Shown here one piece after another: positions 45,994-54,946 of a stretch of DNA of 64,000 bases. The DNA is from Salidesulfovibrio onnuriiensis (GTDB lineage Bacteria > Desulfobacterota > Desulfovibrionia > Desulfovibrionales > Desulfovibrionaceae). Location of the stretch: contig NZ_CP040751.1 of NCBI RefSeq assembly GCF_008001235.1, positions 1,037,001 to 1,101,000 on the forward strand. Reading direction: 5' to 3'. The translations under genes were made by a program, and so were the position numbers. The notes beneath the pieces are model-generated. The model was not told where the DNA came from and did not search any database. It saw only the letters and a program-made list of their open reading frames with translations. Every line of letters starts with the position of its first letter. Within the stretch, counting starts at the first letter, position 1.

Positions 45994-47778
45994 GTGCCAG
46001 GCAAGACCATTTCCGGTATCCCGGTCGCTTCGGGCATTGTCATCGGCAAGGCCATTTTCGTGAACCGCAGCCACAAGGCCACGCTGCTCCGGCAGACCGT
46101 GGCCGCGTCGCTGGTGGAAAAGGAAGTGGAGCGTCTGGAAAAGGCCTTTGCCGAGACCGAATCGGAACTGGCCGAGATCCGGAGTCAGGTGCCGGATGAG
46201 CTCAAGGACTACAAGATGCTCATCGACACCCACCTGCTCATGCTCAAGGATCCGCAACTCAAGGGAACCGCCGCCGAGTACATCCGCAGCCTGAGCCTCA
46301 ACGCGGAATGGGCCCTGGAAAAGGCCGTTTCCGACCAGGAGGTCAAGTTCGGGGCCGTGGAGGATCCCTATATCCGGGAGCGCATGCAGGACGTGCGCGT
46401 TGTCTCGGACCGCGTGCAGAGCAAGCTGGCCGGGCGCGCGGTGGACTTCAAGGCCATGCAGGGCCGGTTCATCATCATGGCCCACGACCTCAGCCCGGCC
46501 GACACCGTGGCCCTGGAAGTGGACAAGATCATGGCCTTTGCCACGGTGCAGGGAGGCAAGACCTCGCACACGGGCATCATGGCCCGCACCCTGGGCATCC
46601 CCGCGGTGGTGGGCGTTTCCGACCTGGAGCGCTATGTCAATGACGGCGACCTGGTCATCATCGACGGCATTTCCGGCAAGATCATCATCAATCCCGGCGA
46701 CGACGTGCTGGCCGACTACAACGAGCGCGCCGCCAAGTTCGAGGAATACTCCCGCAAGATCAAGCGCCGCTGCCAGCTGCCCGCCGAAACCTTGGACGGG
46801 TTCCGGGTCAACGTCTTCGCCAACATCGAGCTGGTGGAGGAGGTCGCCGCGGTGCTGGACAACGGGGGCGAGGGCATCGGGCTTTACCGCACCGAGTACG
46901 CCTACATGAACCGCACCGCCCTGCCTTCCGAGGACGAGCTCACGGAACGCTACAGCGAACTGGCCTCCATCATGTCGCCGCGCCGGGTGGTCTTCCGCAC
47001 TCTGGACCTGGGCGCGGACAAGTTCATCAGTCATTACGGGGAACTCAACGAGGCCAACCCGGCCATGGGCCTGCGCGCCATCCGCTTCTGCCTCAAGCAC
47101 CCCAAGCTTTTCAAGACCCAGCTTCGGGCCATCCTGCGGGCCAGCGCCCACGGCAACGTGGCCATCATGTTCCCCATGATCTCCGGCATCAAGGAGATCC
47201 GACAGGCCAAGGCGTGGCTGGCCCAGGCCAAGGCCGAGCTGCGGCGCGAGGGCGTCGCCTACGACCCGGACATGTCCGTGGGCATCATGGTCGAGCTGCC
47301 CGCAGCGGTCATGGTGGCGGAATTTTTGGCCCAGGAAGTGGATTTCTTCAGCATCGGCACCAACGACCTGATCCAGTACAGCATCGGCGTGGACCGCATC
47401 AACCGGCACGTGGCCTATCTCTACCAGCCCCTGCACCCGGCCACGCTCAAGTCCATCAAGCTGGTGGTAGACGCCGCGCACCAGGCCGGCATCGAGGTCA
47501 GCCTGTGCGGCGAAGTGGCCTCGGACCCGTTCTGCGTGCCGCTTCTGATGGGCATGGGCATCGATTCCCTGTCCCTGACCCCCCAGGCGATCCCGGGCAT
47601 CAAGCGGATCATCCGCCAGACCCAGATGCGCGAGTGCCGCGCCCTTTTGAAGCAGGTCATGCAGTGCCGCACCGTGCACCGCATCAACAGCCTGGTCATG
47701 GACAGCATCTTCAAGTCCTACCCCGAGGAACTGACCTTTTTCGCCTCCCTGCTTGAAAACGACGAAGCTCCCGCGTAA
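45994..47778 (+). CDS. ptsI: PTS enzyme I (phosphoenolpyruvate-protein phosphotransferase)
   Basis: This 594-residue enzyme starts at a GTG 2 nt after the HPr stop, with GAGG upstream. The phospho-His is His192 in GGKTSHTGIMAR. The PEP-binding TIM-barrel half includes EGIGLYRTEYAYMNR, FRTLDLGADK, GLRAIRFCLK and MVELPAAV. The acid/base Cys is in LCGEVASDP (about 506). It takes phosphate from PEP and passes it to HPr. Together with HPr and IID it forms a reduced PTS block of the kind described in deltaproteobacteria. Confidence 0.96.
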   Translation: MPGKTISGIPVASGIVIGKAIFVNRSHKATLLRQTVAASLVEKEVERLEKAFAETESELAEIRSQVPDELKDYKMLIDTHLLMLKDPQLKGTAAEYIRSLSLNAEWALEKAVSDQEVKFGAVEDPYIRERMQDVRVVSDRVQSKLAGRAVDFKAMQGRFIIMAHDLSPADTVALEVDKIMAFATVQGGKTSHTGIMARTLGIPAVVGVSDLERYVNDGDLVIIDGISGKIIINPGDDVLADYNERAAKFEEYSRKIKRRCQLPAETLDGFRVNVFANIELVEEVAAVLDNGGEGIGLYRTEYAYMNRTALPSEDELTERYSELASIMSPRRVVFRTLDLGADKFISHYGELNEANPAMGLRAIRFCLKHPKLFKTQLRAILRASAHGNVAIMFPMISGIKEIRQAKAWLAQAKAELRREGVAYDPDMSVGIMVELPAAVMVAEFLAQEVDFFSIGTNDLIQYSIGVDRINRHVAYLYQPLHPATLKSIKLVVDAAHQAGIEVSLCGEVASDPFCVPLLMGMGIDSLSLTPQAIPGIKRIIRQTQMRECRALLKQVMQCRTVHRINSLVMDSIFKSYPEELTFFASLLENDEAPA

Positions 47779-47835
47779 GTTGCCTCCACATTGTGGCCGG
47801 GCAGTCCGGCAATTTTCTATACGGATACGAATTTC

Positions 47836-48321
47836 ATGAGCAAGAAGAACAAGGCCCCGGCAACGCCCGGGCAGAAATTGATAGCCAAGAACAAGCAGGC
47901 CCACCGCCTTTACGAGATCGTGGACAAGATCGAGGCGGGCATCTCCCTGCGTGGGTGCGAGGTCAAGTCCCTGCGCGAAGGCCGCGTGACCCTCAAGGAG
48001 GGGTACATCCGGTTCAAGGAGGGCGAGGCCTGGCTCGTGGGCGTGCATATCGCGCCCTATGAAAACACCGGCCCGCACGACCAGCCCGACCCGGAACGGG
48101 ACCGCCGCCTGCTGCTGCACGGCTACGAGATCACCAAGCTGCAGGCCCAGGTGGAGCAGAAGGGGCTTACCGTGGTGCCGGTGCGCATGTATTTCTCGCG
48201 CGGCAAGGTCAAGGTGGAGATCGGTCTCGGCAAGGGCAAGAACGTCCATTCCAAGCGCGAGGACATCAAGGCCCGGGACATCCAGCGCGACACCGCGCGC
48301 CAGCTGGCCTCCTACAAGTAG
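47836..48321 (+). CDS. smpB: SsrA-binding protein SmpB
   Basis: This 161-residue protein binds tmRNA and helps rescue stalled ribosomes. The start [20 protein letters not shown] leads into the OB-fold core: [27 protein letters not shown], then IAPYENTGP. The C-terminal tail ([24 protein letters not shown]) is basic as usual. The ssrA gene itself is not adjacent. The ATG at 47836 is used; the frame is open upstream to 47791 but this is not conserved. A terminator follows. Confidence 0.95.
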   Translation: MSKKNKAPATPGQKLIAKNKQAHRLYEIVDKIEAGISLRGCEVKSLREGRVTLKEGYIRFKEGEAWLVGVHIAPYENTGPHDQPDPERDRRLLLHGYEITKLQAQVEQKGLTVVPVRMYFSRGKVKVEIGLGKGKNVHSKREDIKARDIQRDTARQLASYK

Positions 48322-48344
48322 CCGCGTCTTTCGGAAAAGCGGAA

Positions 48345-48378
48345 AGCCCCTCATGCAGTGCGCGTGAGGGGCTTTTTT
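48345..48378 (+). terminator. Terminator after smpB
   Basis: AGCCCCTCA (48345-48353) pairs with TGAGGGGCT (48365-48373), followed by a T-run. It also stands ahead of the convergent TPR gene. Confidence 0.9.
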
Positions 48379-48413
48379 GTTGGTATGAAGAATCTCCGCC
48401 GAAAGTGATGTAT

Positions 48414-48932
48414 TTACCCCCGCAGCGCCTTTTCCACGGCCTCGGCCACCAGTTCGGGCGACTCCGCGTCCCTGGTTTCGATGAGCCCTTTCTGGAGATT
48501 CAGCTCGCGCAGCAGCGCCACGTTGGAGATGTCGAAAAAATCCTCCCAGGCTGCGGCGGCCTGTTCCAGGTTGCCGTTGCGGGCATGGGTCAGGCCCAGG
48601 TAGACGATGGCCTCGCTGTCCTTTTCCCGCACCTTGAGCACACGCTTGAACTCCACGCGCGAGGCCGCGTACTTGCCCGCCGCATACATGCACTTGCCCA
48701 GTTGCAGGCGCACGTCCAGGTCGTTTTTTTCGATCTTGAGGTATTCGCGGTAGGCCTCGGTGGCCTCCTCGTATTCGCCCGCGGCGTAATGCCCGTTGGC
48801 CCGGGTCAGTAGCGGGATGGTCTCGGTGGTGGCGGCAATGGGGCCGTCTCCGACTTCCTCGCCCTTGAGCCGGCGCACCGCGCCGAACAGGAAATTGCGC
48901 CGTGACGCGTTGACCTTTGTTTTCTTTGCCAT
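48414..48932 (-). CDS. Tetratricopeptide repeat protein
   Basis: This protein of 172 residues (ATG at 48932, CAGGAG before it) starts MAKKTKVNASRRNFLFGAVR. That resembles a twin-arginine motif, but no hydrophobic core follows, so it is probably cytoplasmic. Residues 45-145 hold about three TPR units (YAAGEYEEATEAYREYLKIE; YAAGKYAASRVEFKRVLKV; ARNGNLEQAAAAWEDFFDI). TPR arrays bind partner proteins. Similar proteins occur in sulfate-reducer clusters, but I cannot name a partner. It is divergent from the AOR gene, sharing an 88-bp region with it. Confidence 0.85.
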   Translation of the reverse strand: MAKKTKVNASRRNFLFGAVRRLKGEEVGDGPIAATTETIPLLTRANGHYAAGEYEEATEAYREYLKIEKNDLDVRLQLGKCMYAAGKYAASRVEFKRVLKVREKDSEAIVYLGLTHARNGNLEQAAAAWEDFFDISNVALLRELNLQKGLIETRDAESPELVAEAVEKALRG

Positions 48933-49020
48933 AATCGCTCCTGACGGGAATCTTGCCCAAAACGTGCAAATGGTCAACCGGTCCTTGCCTCGGACCGCGC
49001 ACGTGGTTAGTGTTCCGGTA

Positions 49021-50778
49021 ATGACAACCAGCAGTTACGGCTGGACCGGCTCGGTCCTGCACATCGACCTCACGCGCCGCACCTGGCGCACGGAACACCC
49101 GGACCCGGAAACCTACCGCGTCTGGATCGGCGGCAGGGGCATGGCCGGGCATTACCTGCGGCCGCACTGCACCCTGTCCTGGGACGATCCGTCCATGCCG
49201 GTGCTGCTTTTCGCCGGGCCGCTGGCGGGCACGGACGCCCCGGCCTCGGCCCGTGGCTGCATCATGTCCCGCTCGCCGCTCACCGGCGCGGTGGGCGATT
49301 CCTCCTTTGGCGGCAGGTTCGCCGTGGAACTCAAGCGCGCTGGCTGGGACGGCGTGGTCGTCACCGGACGGGCCAATGCCCTGGTGGGCATCCATGTTTC
49401 GAACCGGGAGGTCTGGATAGAGGAGGCCGCCCCCCTGCGGGAGGCCACCACGGACCTGGTCTTCGACGCGGTGGAAGCCATGATGCCCGGCGCGGGAGTC
49501 GCCTGTATCGGCCCGGCCGCGGAAAACGGCTCCAGGGTGGCGGCGGTCATGGTGGACCGGTATCACGCAGCCGCGCGCTGCGGCCTGGGCCTTTCCCTGG
49601 CGGCCAAGAACTGCAAGTACCTGGCCGTGCGCGGCTCCGGCGCGGTGGCCGTGCGCGATCCCGGGGCGCTGCGGGAAGCCCGCGAGGACATCCTCCGGCT
49701 CACGGCGGCCTCCCCGGTGCTGCAGGGCCAGCACGGCATCTCCCGCTGGGGCACGGGGGCCCTGTTCGACCTCATGGATTCGCGGCGCATGATGCCCACG
49801 GACAATTTCCGCCGCACCCGGTTCATGCGGGCCGGCAAGCTCAACGCACCGGCCTATGGAAAGCAGTACGAACCCCACGGCCACGGCTGCGCGGGCTGCC
49901 ACATCCGGTGCAAGAGAATCGTCAGCGACGGCAGGGCACTGCCCGGATTCGAGGCCATGTCCCACTTCACGGCGCTCCTGGGCAATGCGGACATGGAAAC
50001 GGTCATGGAGGCCAACGAGCTCTGCGCCCAGCTGGGGCTGGATCCTGTTTCGGCCGGGGCCACCCTGGCCTGCAAGCGCGAGCTTTCCGGGGAGGACTAT
50101 ACCCGCGAGACCCTGCTGGAGGCCCTGGGCGAAATGGCCCTGGGCAGCACCCTGGGCCAGGGGGCGAGACATTTTGCCAAAACCTGCGGCATTCCAGAGG
50201 CGAGCATGGACGTGAAGGGGCTGGAGCTGCCCGCCTGCGATCCTCGCGGGGCCTATGGCCTGGCCCTGGCCTATGCCGTGAACACGCGGGGCGGCTGCCA
50301 TCAGCGGGCCTACCCACTCAGCCACGAGATTCTGCGCAAGCCCGTGGCCACGGATCGTTTCAGCTTCAGCGGAAAGGCGCGCATCATCAAGATAGCCGAG
50401 GACACCCTTGCGGCGGTGGATTCGCTCGCGGTCTGCAGGCTACTTTTCCTGGCCGCGTCCCTGGAGGAATACACCAAGGCCTACAACGCGGTCACCGGCG
50501 AAGAGATCTCCGGCAACGACCTGCTGCGCGCGGGCGAGCGCATCTGCTACAACGAACGGATCATGAATTCCCTGAACGGATTTTCCGCCCGGGACGACGA
50601 CCTGCCCCTGCGCTTTTTCGAGGAGGGCGGATACTCGGGCGGGGGCGTGGATATACGCCCCCTGGACCGCGAGGGATTCCTGCGGGCGCGGGAACGCTAC
50701 TACCGGATACGCGGCCTGGACGACGAGGGCAGGCCCACCCGGGAAAAAACAAAGGAACTGGGACTGGAAGAGTCATGA
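49021..50778 (+). CDS. Aldehyde:ferredoxin oxidoreductase family protein (tungsten/molybdopterin)
   Basis: This 585-residue protein has the AOR layout. The N-terminal domain carries GWTGSVLHIDLTRRTW, GRGMAGHYL and SRSPLTGAVGDSSFGGRFAVELKRAGWDG. The [4Fe-4S] site CAGCHIRC has Cys290, Cys293 and Cys297, with a fourth Cys in DSLAVC near the C-terminus. The pterin-binding middle and late helical domains follow. It would oxidise aldehydes to acids with ferredoxin, with a tungsten or molybdenum bis-pterin. The substrate is unknown. The stop overlaps the RidA start (ATGA), so the two are coupled. I use the ATG at 49021; frames open further upstream belong to the TPR region. Confidence 0.93.
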   Translation: MTTSSYGWTGSVLHIDLTRRTWRTEHPDPETYRVWIGGRGMAGHYLRPHCTLSWDDPSMPVLLFAGPLAGTDAPASARGCIMSRSPLTGAVGDSSFGGRFAVELKRAGWDGVVVTGRANALVGIHVSNREVWIEEAAPLREATTDLVFDAVEAMMPGAGVACIGPAAENGSRVAAVMVDRYHAAARCGLGLSLAAKNCKYLAVRGSGAVAVRDPGALREAREDILRLTAASPVLQGQHGISRWGTGALFDLMDSRRMMPTDNFRRTRFMRAGKLNAPAYGKQYEPHGHGCAGCHIRCKRIVSDGRALPGFEAMSHFTALLGNADMETVMEANELCAQLGLDPVSAGATLACKRELSGEDYTRETLLEALGEMALGSTLGQGARHFAKTCGIPEASMDVKGLELPACDPRGAYGLALAYAVNTRGGCHQRAYPLSHEILRKPVATDRFSFSGKARIIKIAEDTLAAVDSLAVCRLLFLAASLEEYTKAYNAVTGEEISGNDLLRAGERICYNERIMNSLNGFSARDDDLPLRFFEEGGYSGGGVDIRPLDREGFLRARERYYRIRGLDDEGRPTREKTKELGLEES

Positions 50779-51170
50779 AGAAAAGCATCACCCACGGAAC
50801 CGAACTGGAGAAACGGATCGGATATTCCCGGGCCCGGCGCATCGGCAACGCCATCGCCGTCACCGGCACCGCCCCCATTGCCGAGGACGGCGGCGTGCAC
50901 GCGCCCGGCGACATGTACGAGCAGGCCCGGCGCAGCCTGGAGATCATCCGGGAAGTGCTGGAGCTGGCCGGGGCCAGCCTGGAGGACGTCATCCGCACCC
51001 GCGTCTTTGTCACGGACATGACTCGCTGGGAAGAGGCGGCCAGGGCCCACGGCGAGTTTTTCGGCGACATCCAGCCCGCCTGCACCTTTGCCGAGGTGTC
51101 GCGTTTCATTCATCCGGAATGGCTTGTTGAGATCGAAGCCAACGCGATCGTTGAAGAGCAAAACAGTTGA
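50775..51170 (+). CDS. RidA/YjgF family imine deaminase-like protein
   Basis: This 131-residue protein has the RidA fold and the RVFVTDM sequence with the catalytic Arg, plus PACTFAEVSRFIHPEWLVEIEANAIV. The family hydrolyses reactive enamines and imines made by PLP enzymes; some subgroups have other roles. It overlaps the AOR gene by 4 nt. Its stop codon lies inside the left end of a family 1 repeat, which probably terminates the transcript. Confidence 0.92.
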   Translation: MKKSITHGTELEKRIGYSRARRIGNAIAVTGTAPIAEDGGVHAPGDMYEQARRSLEIIREVLELAGASLEDVIRTRVFVTDMTRWEEAARAHGEFFGDIQPACTFAEVSRFIHPEWLVEIEANAIVEEQNS

Positions 51171-51340
51171 AAAAGGCCCATATGCTGCGTTGTTGCGAAA
51201 AGCCCCACCCCTCATGTATTGCTTCATACACTTTGGCGCAGTGCTTTTCTTACGTCTATCGATGCTGTCTTTATCCGTAAAAATTCGTCGTACACGACGC
51301 GTCTAACGGCTAAAGCTGCCTCCAAACCTTTTTGAACAGT
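51164..51340 (+). repeat. Terminal-inverted-repeat element (family 1, copy B)
   Basis: This copy starts CAGTTGAAAAAGG, overlapping the RidA stop, and ends CCTTTTTGAACAG. It has GAAAAGC..GCTTTTC arms with an inner TGTAT-TGCTTC-ATACA stem, then extra sequence with AATTCGTCGTACACGACG. At 177 bp it is the longest copy. Confidence 0.75.
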
Positions 51341-51355
51341 TTTCGGTTGGATGAA

Positions 51356-52531
51356 ATGAAACAGCTGGTGGACAAATACGCGGCCAAATTGGCGGCCCAC
51401 GGACTGGCAGAACCGGGCGACCCGCTGGTGGGCGGCCTGGACGATCGCCTGGTCTGGAACCGTCGCGATGGGGACGCGGACGAACGGATTGAGGCGCTGG
51501 AGCAGGTCTTTGACCTCCTGAGCATCAACTCCCTGGTCTTTTCGCGCCCGGGCGAGCCGTACCGGTCCATCATCGATTTTCTGTGCACGCGCCATGAATC
51601 GAGCATCCGGCCCGAGGACTGCGAAACGCGGACCTTCCTGCACGACATCCCCATCATGCGGGAGTTCTCGGGCCCGGCCGTTGCGGACGGACTGCGCAGG
51701 CGCAAGGCGGTCATCATTCCGGGGCACGGGATAGCCTCCTCCGGCACGGTGACGCCCGAGCAGGGCTTCGTGTTCTATTCCTCCACCTGTTTTGCCTGCT
51801 TCGTGCTCTTTTTCTCCGGCTATCTGGAGGCGGCCAAGGCGGGCGCCCTGGACAGCGAGTACCGGGAGGCGTTCAAGCATGTGGTTTCGCTGCTGCCCCC
51901 CGTGCGGGGCGACCGCCCGCAGCTCATGGCCGGTCCCCTGGACAGCGAGGAACGGATCCTGGCGGCCATGGCCGAAGCGGGGCGGGCCGTGGTGGGCTAC
52001 GGGCTGGTGGATTCCTTTTTCGGCAACATCTCGGTGCTGCACGACGGCATCGTCTACATCAGCCAGACCGGCAGCTCCCTGGACGAGCTGGAGGGCTGCA
52101 TCGATCCCTGCCCGCAGGACGGCAGTTCCTGCGCCGGGCTGACCGCGTCCAGCGAGCTCACGGCCCACGACGACGTGTACCGCCGCACCCGGGCCCGCTG
52201 CATCCTGCACGGCCACCCGCGTTTTTCCGTGATCATGTCCATGGACTGCGACAAGAGGGACTGCCCGCATCGCGGCCAGTGCCACATCAGGTGCTCCACG
52301 CCGCGCAGAGTGGGCAACGTGCCCATCGTGCCGGGCGAGGTGGGCACCGGGCCCACGGGCCTGTGCAACACCCTGCCCCCGGCCCTGGAACATTCGGACG
52401 CGGCCATTGTGCACGGCCACGGCCTGTTCACCACGGCCGGTTTTGATTTCAACCAGGCCTTCAAGACATTGCTGGACGTGGAAAACGCCTGCCGGAATGC
52501 CTATTTCCAGAAAATCGAGGAGCTGGGCTGA
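51356..52531 (+). CDS. Class II aldolase/adducin-type protein with cysteine-rich insert
   Basis: This protein has about 391 residues (ATG at 51356). The second half (about 205-391) is a class II aldolase/adducin domain. It has GNISV, SQTGSSLDEL, AHDDVYRRTRARCILHGHP and GPTGLCNTLPPALEHSDAAIVHGHGLF, so the zinc-binding His set (HGH..., HGHG) is present. The first half (about 50-190) includes AVIIPGHGIASSGTV and looks like a decayed copy of the C-terminal part of the same domain. A stretch CDKRDCPHRGQCHIRC (C-X4-C-X5-C-X3-C) lies within the aldolase half and is not usual for the fold. The substrate is unknown. It follows a repeat element and precedes a CPBP protease gene by 34 bp. Confidence 0.82.
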   Translation: MKQLVDKYAAKLAAHGLAEPGDPLVGGLDDRLVWNRRDGDADERIEALEQVFDLLSINSLVFSRPGEPYRSIIDFLCTRHESSIRPEDCETRTFLHDIPIMREFSGPAVADGLRRRKAVIIPGHGIASSGTVTPEQGFVFYSSTCFACFVLFFSGYLEAAKAGALDSEYREAFKHVVSLLPPVRGDRPQLMAGPLDSEERILAAMAEAGRAVVGYGLVDSFFGNISVLHDGIVYISQTGSSLDELEGCIDPCPQDGSSCAGLTASSELTAHDDVYRRTRARCILHGHPRFSVIMSMDCDKRDCPHRGQCHIRCSTPRRVGNVPIVPGEVGTGPTGLCNTLPPALEHSDAAIVHGHGLFTTAGFDFNQAFKTLLDVENACRNAYFQKIEELG

Positions 52532-52565
52532 TCCTTTTGACTCCTCCCAAGCCACCGGAACATTC

Positions 52566-53417
52566 ATGCGCTGGAAACCGATCCTTCTCTTTCTTGCCAT
52601 CACCTTTGCCCTGACCTGGGGCGTCGAGATCCTGCTCATTGCCCGCGGGCTGGGTTTCCGGGGCGTTCTGGGCACCGCCGACATGCTCTCGCTGGTGGCC
52701 TGCATGTGGATCCCGGGCCTGTGCGCCCTGGCCGTACATCGGCTCGTGGAAAAACGGCCCGTTAGGGAACTGGGCCTGCGCTTCGGCTCTTGGAAGGGGT
52801 ACGCCCTGGCAGTGGCGATCGTGCCCCTGGCCTATGTCGCCATCTTCGGGCTGACCTGGCTCCTGGGGCTGGGTGCGCCGGACTGGCAGCTGCGGGCCCT
52901 GACGGATCTTCAGCCGGCCGGGCAGGAAGTGGACATCGCCTCCATCTACCTGACCGTGCTGCCCGCCAGCATTTTCCTGGGCCCGGTAATCAACCTGCTT
53001 CCCGCCCTGGGCGAGGAACTGGGCTGGCGCGGTTTTCTGCTGCCCCGGTTCATGGGCCTGGGCAAGCTGCGCGCCTACCTGCTGCTCGGCCTCGTCTGGG
53101 GCCTGTGGCACGCGCCGCTCATCTGGGTGGGATTCAACTACCCCGGCTATCCGGTGCTCGGCATCCTCATGATGGTCCTCGGATGCACGGCGTTCGGCGC
53201 GCTGTTCAACGAGATGACGCTCCAATACGGCTCTGTGTTCCTGGCCGCATTCCTGCACGCGGCCCTCAATTCCCAGGGCTACGGCATCTGGAACTTTTTG
53301 TTCCCGGACGTGAACCCCATGCTGGGCGGGGATACCGGTCTCACGGGCCTGTTCGTCTGGTCGCTCCTGGCGCTTTGGGCCGTGCGGACCTTTCGCGTCA
53401 AGGCAAATCCCTCCTGA
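52566..53417 (+). CDS. CPBP-family intramembrane metalloprotease
   Basis: This 283-residue membrane protein has about eight helices and the CPBP/Rce1-like motifs. EELGWRG holds the Glu150-Glu151 pair and Arg155, GLWHAPL holds His182, and a later HAALN holds another His (about 238). These residues form the metal or proton-relay site in the Abi/CAAX-protease family. Possible roles are processing of membrane peptides or immunity to bacteriocins; none is shown here. The start MRWKPILLFL is within a hydrophobic first helix. Confidence 0.9.
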   Translation: MRWKPILLFLAITFALTWGVEILLIARGLGFRGVLGTADMLSLVACMWIPGLCALAVHRLVEKRPVRELGLRFGSWKGYALAVAIVPLAYVAIFGLTWLLGLGAPDWQLRALTDLQPAGQEVDIASIYLTVLPASIFLGPVINLLPALGEELGWRGFLLPRFMGLGKLRAYLLLGLVWGLWHAPLIWVGFNYPGYPVLGILMMVLGCTAFGALFNEMTLQYGSVFLAAFLHAALNSQGYGIWNFLFPDVNPMLGGDTGLTGLFVWSLLALWAVRTFRVKANPS

Positions 53418-53601
53418 AGTGCCCGGAATTCCAGGCCGAGTTTTATCAATTAGTAAAATATATCCAAAATCATGGTTCCCGGTCCCGGAAATGGGCTATG
53501 GTAAATCAAAATCAATGCGAATACCCGTTGCGCAGGAAATAAAAACAAGGCATTACAACAGGATGCCCGTGGCGCGCGGTTAAAATCTTCAGGAGGACCC
53601 C
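53418..53601. other. AT-rich promoter region before pgi
   Basis: This 184-bp gap is AT-rich in 53440-53560 against a GC-rich background. It should hold the pgi promoter. It ends in a strong ribosome site (AGGAGG near 53590). I see no certain -35/-10 pair. Confidence 0.45.
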
Positions 53602-54942
53602 ATGGCGGATATACTTGATTGGAGCGGATCGAAACTGGAAAAGCTGGACATGGCCACCTTCGAGACCCGGGCGGGTGAAATGGCCGACCGGCTGCGCAGG
53701 GAAGTGGCCGACGGCAAGCTGCCGTTTCTGAGCATGCCCTACCTGGACAACCTCCTCACCCAGCTCGAGGAGCTGAAGGGATTCCTGAAGCAGTTCGACC
53801 ACATGCTCCTGTTGGGCATCGGCGGCTCGGCCCTGGGCGCCCGCGCCCTGCAGCAGGCGTTTTTCCCGCGCCAGGATCAGCCCTGCCACGACGGACCGTG
53901 GCTGTGGATCGCGGACAACGTGGACGCCTACGCCCTGGAATCCTACATGGCCAAGCTGCCGCCCGAAAAGACCGTGGTGGTCACGGTCTCCAAGTCCGGC
54001 GGCACCATCGAGACCGTGGGGCAATATTTCATCATGAAGGAATGGATGCAGCGCAAGCTGGGCGACTCCTGGTCCAAGCACATGCTGCTGGTCACGGACG
54101 AGAAGCAGGGCTTCCTGCGCGAGGAAGTGAACCGCTACGGCATCACGTCCCTGCCCGTGCCCGACAACCTCGGCGGCCGCTATTCCGTGCTTTCCGCCGT
54201 GGGGCTCATTCCGGCCGTGTTCCTGGGCATCGACGTGCCTATGCTGGTCAAGGGCGCCCGGGAAATGGCCGACGCCCTGGCCAACCCGGCGCTGGACGGC
54301 GACAAGCTCTCCAGGCTGCCGTCCTTCCATCTGGCCGCCTGGGGCAATGCGCTCATGAAGGCCGGATTTGATGAGTTGATCTTTTTCGCCTACATTCCCC
54401 TCTGGGCGAGCTGGGGCGACTGGTTTGCCCAGCTCTGGGCCGAAAGCATCGGCAAGGAGGGCAAGGGAAGCCAGCCCATCCCGGCCATCGGGGTCACGGA
54501 CCAGCATTCCGTGAACCAGATGTTCCTGGACGGCAAGCGCAACAAGGCCTGCCTGTTCCTGACCTGCCCCAAGCTGCCGGCCGGCCCCAAGTTTCCCACG
54601 GACCTGCCCGACAAGTTCGACTATGTGCGCGGCAAGGATTTCGGGGAGCTGATCCAGGCCGAAGGGCTCGGCACCCGCATGGCCCTGCAGAAGAACGGGG
54701 TGCCGCTTGTGGAGATCCGCCTCGAGTACGACGACGCGAGGCAGGCCGGAAAGATGATCGTGCTGCTGGGCGCGGCCACCATCCTCACCGGCTGGCTCAT
54801 GGACATCAACCCTCTGGACCAACCCGCGGTGGAATTGGGCAAGCGCCTCGCCAAGGCGCGCCTGGGCGCGGATGGGCTCACCGAGGAAACGGCGGACCTG
54901 AACGCCTTCCTCACGTCGCAGAGGGACGAACGGGAGTTCTGA
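53602..54942 (+). CDS. pgi: Glucose-6-phosphate isomerase
   Basis: This 446-residue isomerase is the short bacterial/archaeal-type PGI. It has LLGIGGSALGARAL (about 70-83) and VVTVSKSGGTIETVGQYF (about 128-145), a phosphate-binding loop. DNLGGRYSVLSAVGL is typical, followed by the active-site Glu/His regions in HLAAWGNALMK and VTDQHSVNQMF. It interconverts glucose-6-phosphate and fructose-6-phosphate in the cytoplasm. A strong AGGAGG precedes the ATG. The next gene, a histidine kinase, starts 4 nt downstream, so expression is linked. Confidence 0.96.
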   Translation: MADILDWSGSKLEKLDMATFETRAGEMADRLRREVADGKLPFLSMPYLDNLLTQLEELKGFLKQFDHMLLLGIGGSALGARALQQAFFPRQDQPCHDGPWLWIADNVDAYALESYMAKLPPEKTVVVTVSKSGGTIETVGQYFIMKEWMQRKLGDSWSKHMLLVTDEKQGFLREEVNRYGITSLPVPDNLGGRYSVLSAVGLIPAVFLGIDVPMLVKGAREMADALANPALDGDKLSRLPSFHLAAWGNALMKAGFDELIFFAYIPLWASWGDWFAQLWAESIGKEGKGSQPIPAIGVTDQHSVNQMFLDGKRNKACLFLTCPKLPAGPKFPTDLPDKFDYVRGKDFGELIQAEGLGTRMALQKNGVPLVEIRLEYDDARQAGKMIVLLGAATILTGWLMDINPLDQPAVELGKRLAKARLGADGLTEETADLNAFLTSQRDEREF

Positions 54943-54946
54943 TCAC

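Noticed and set aside
44290-50325. Minus-strand open frame of about 2000 codons across bioY to AOR
   Set aside because: It runs antisense to many well-supported genes and has low-complexity composition. It is a GC-bias artefact.
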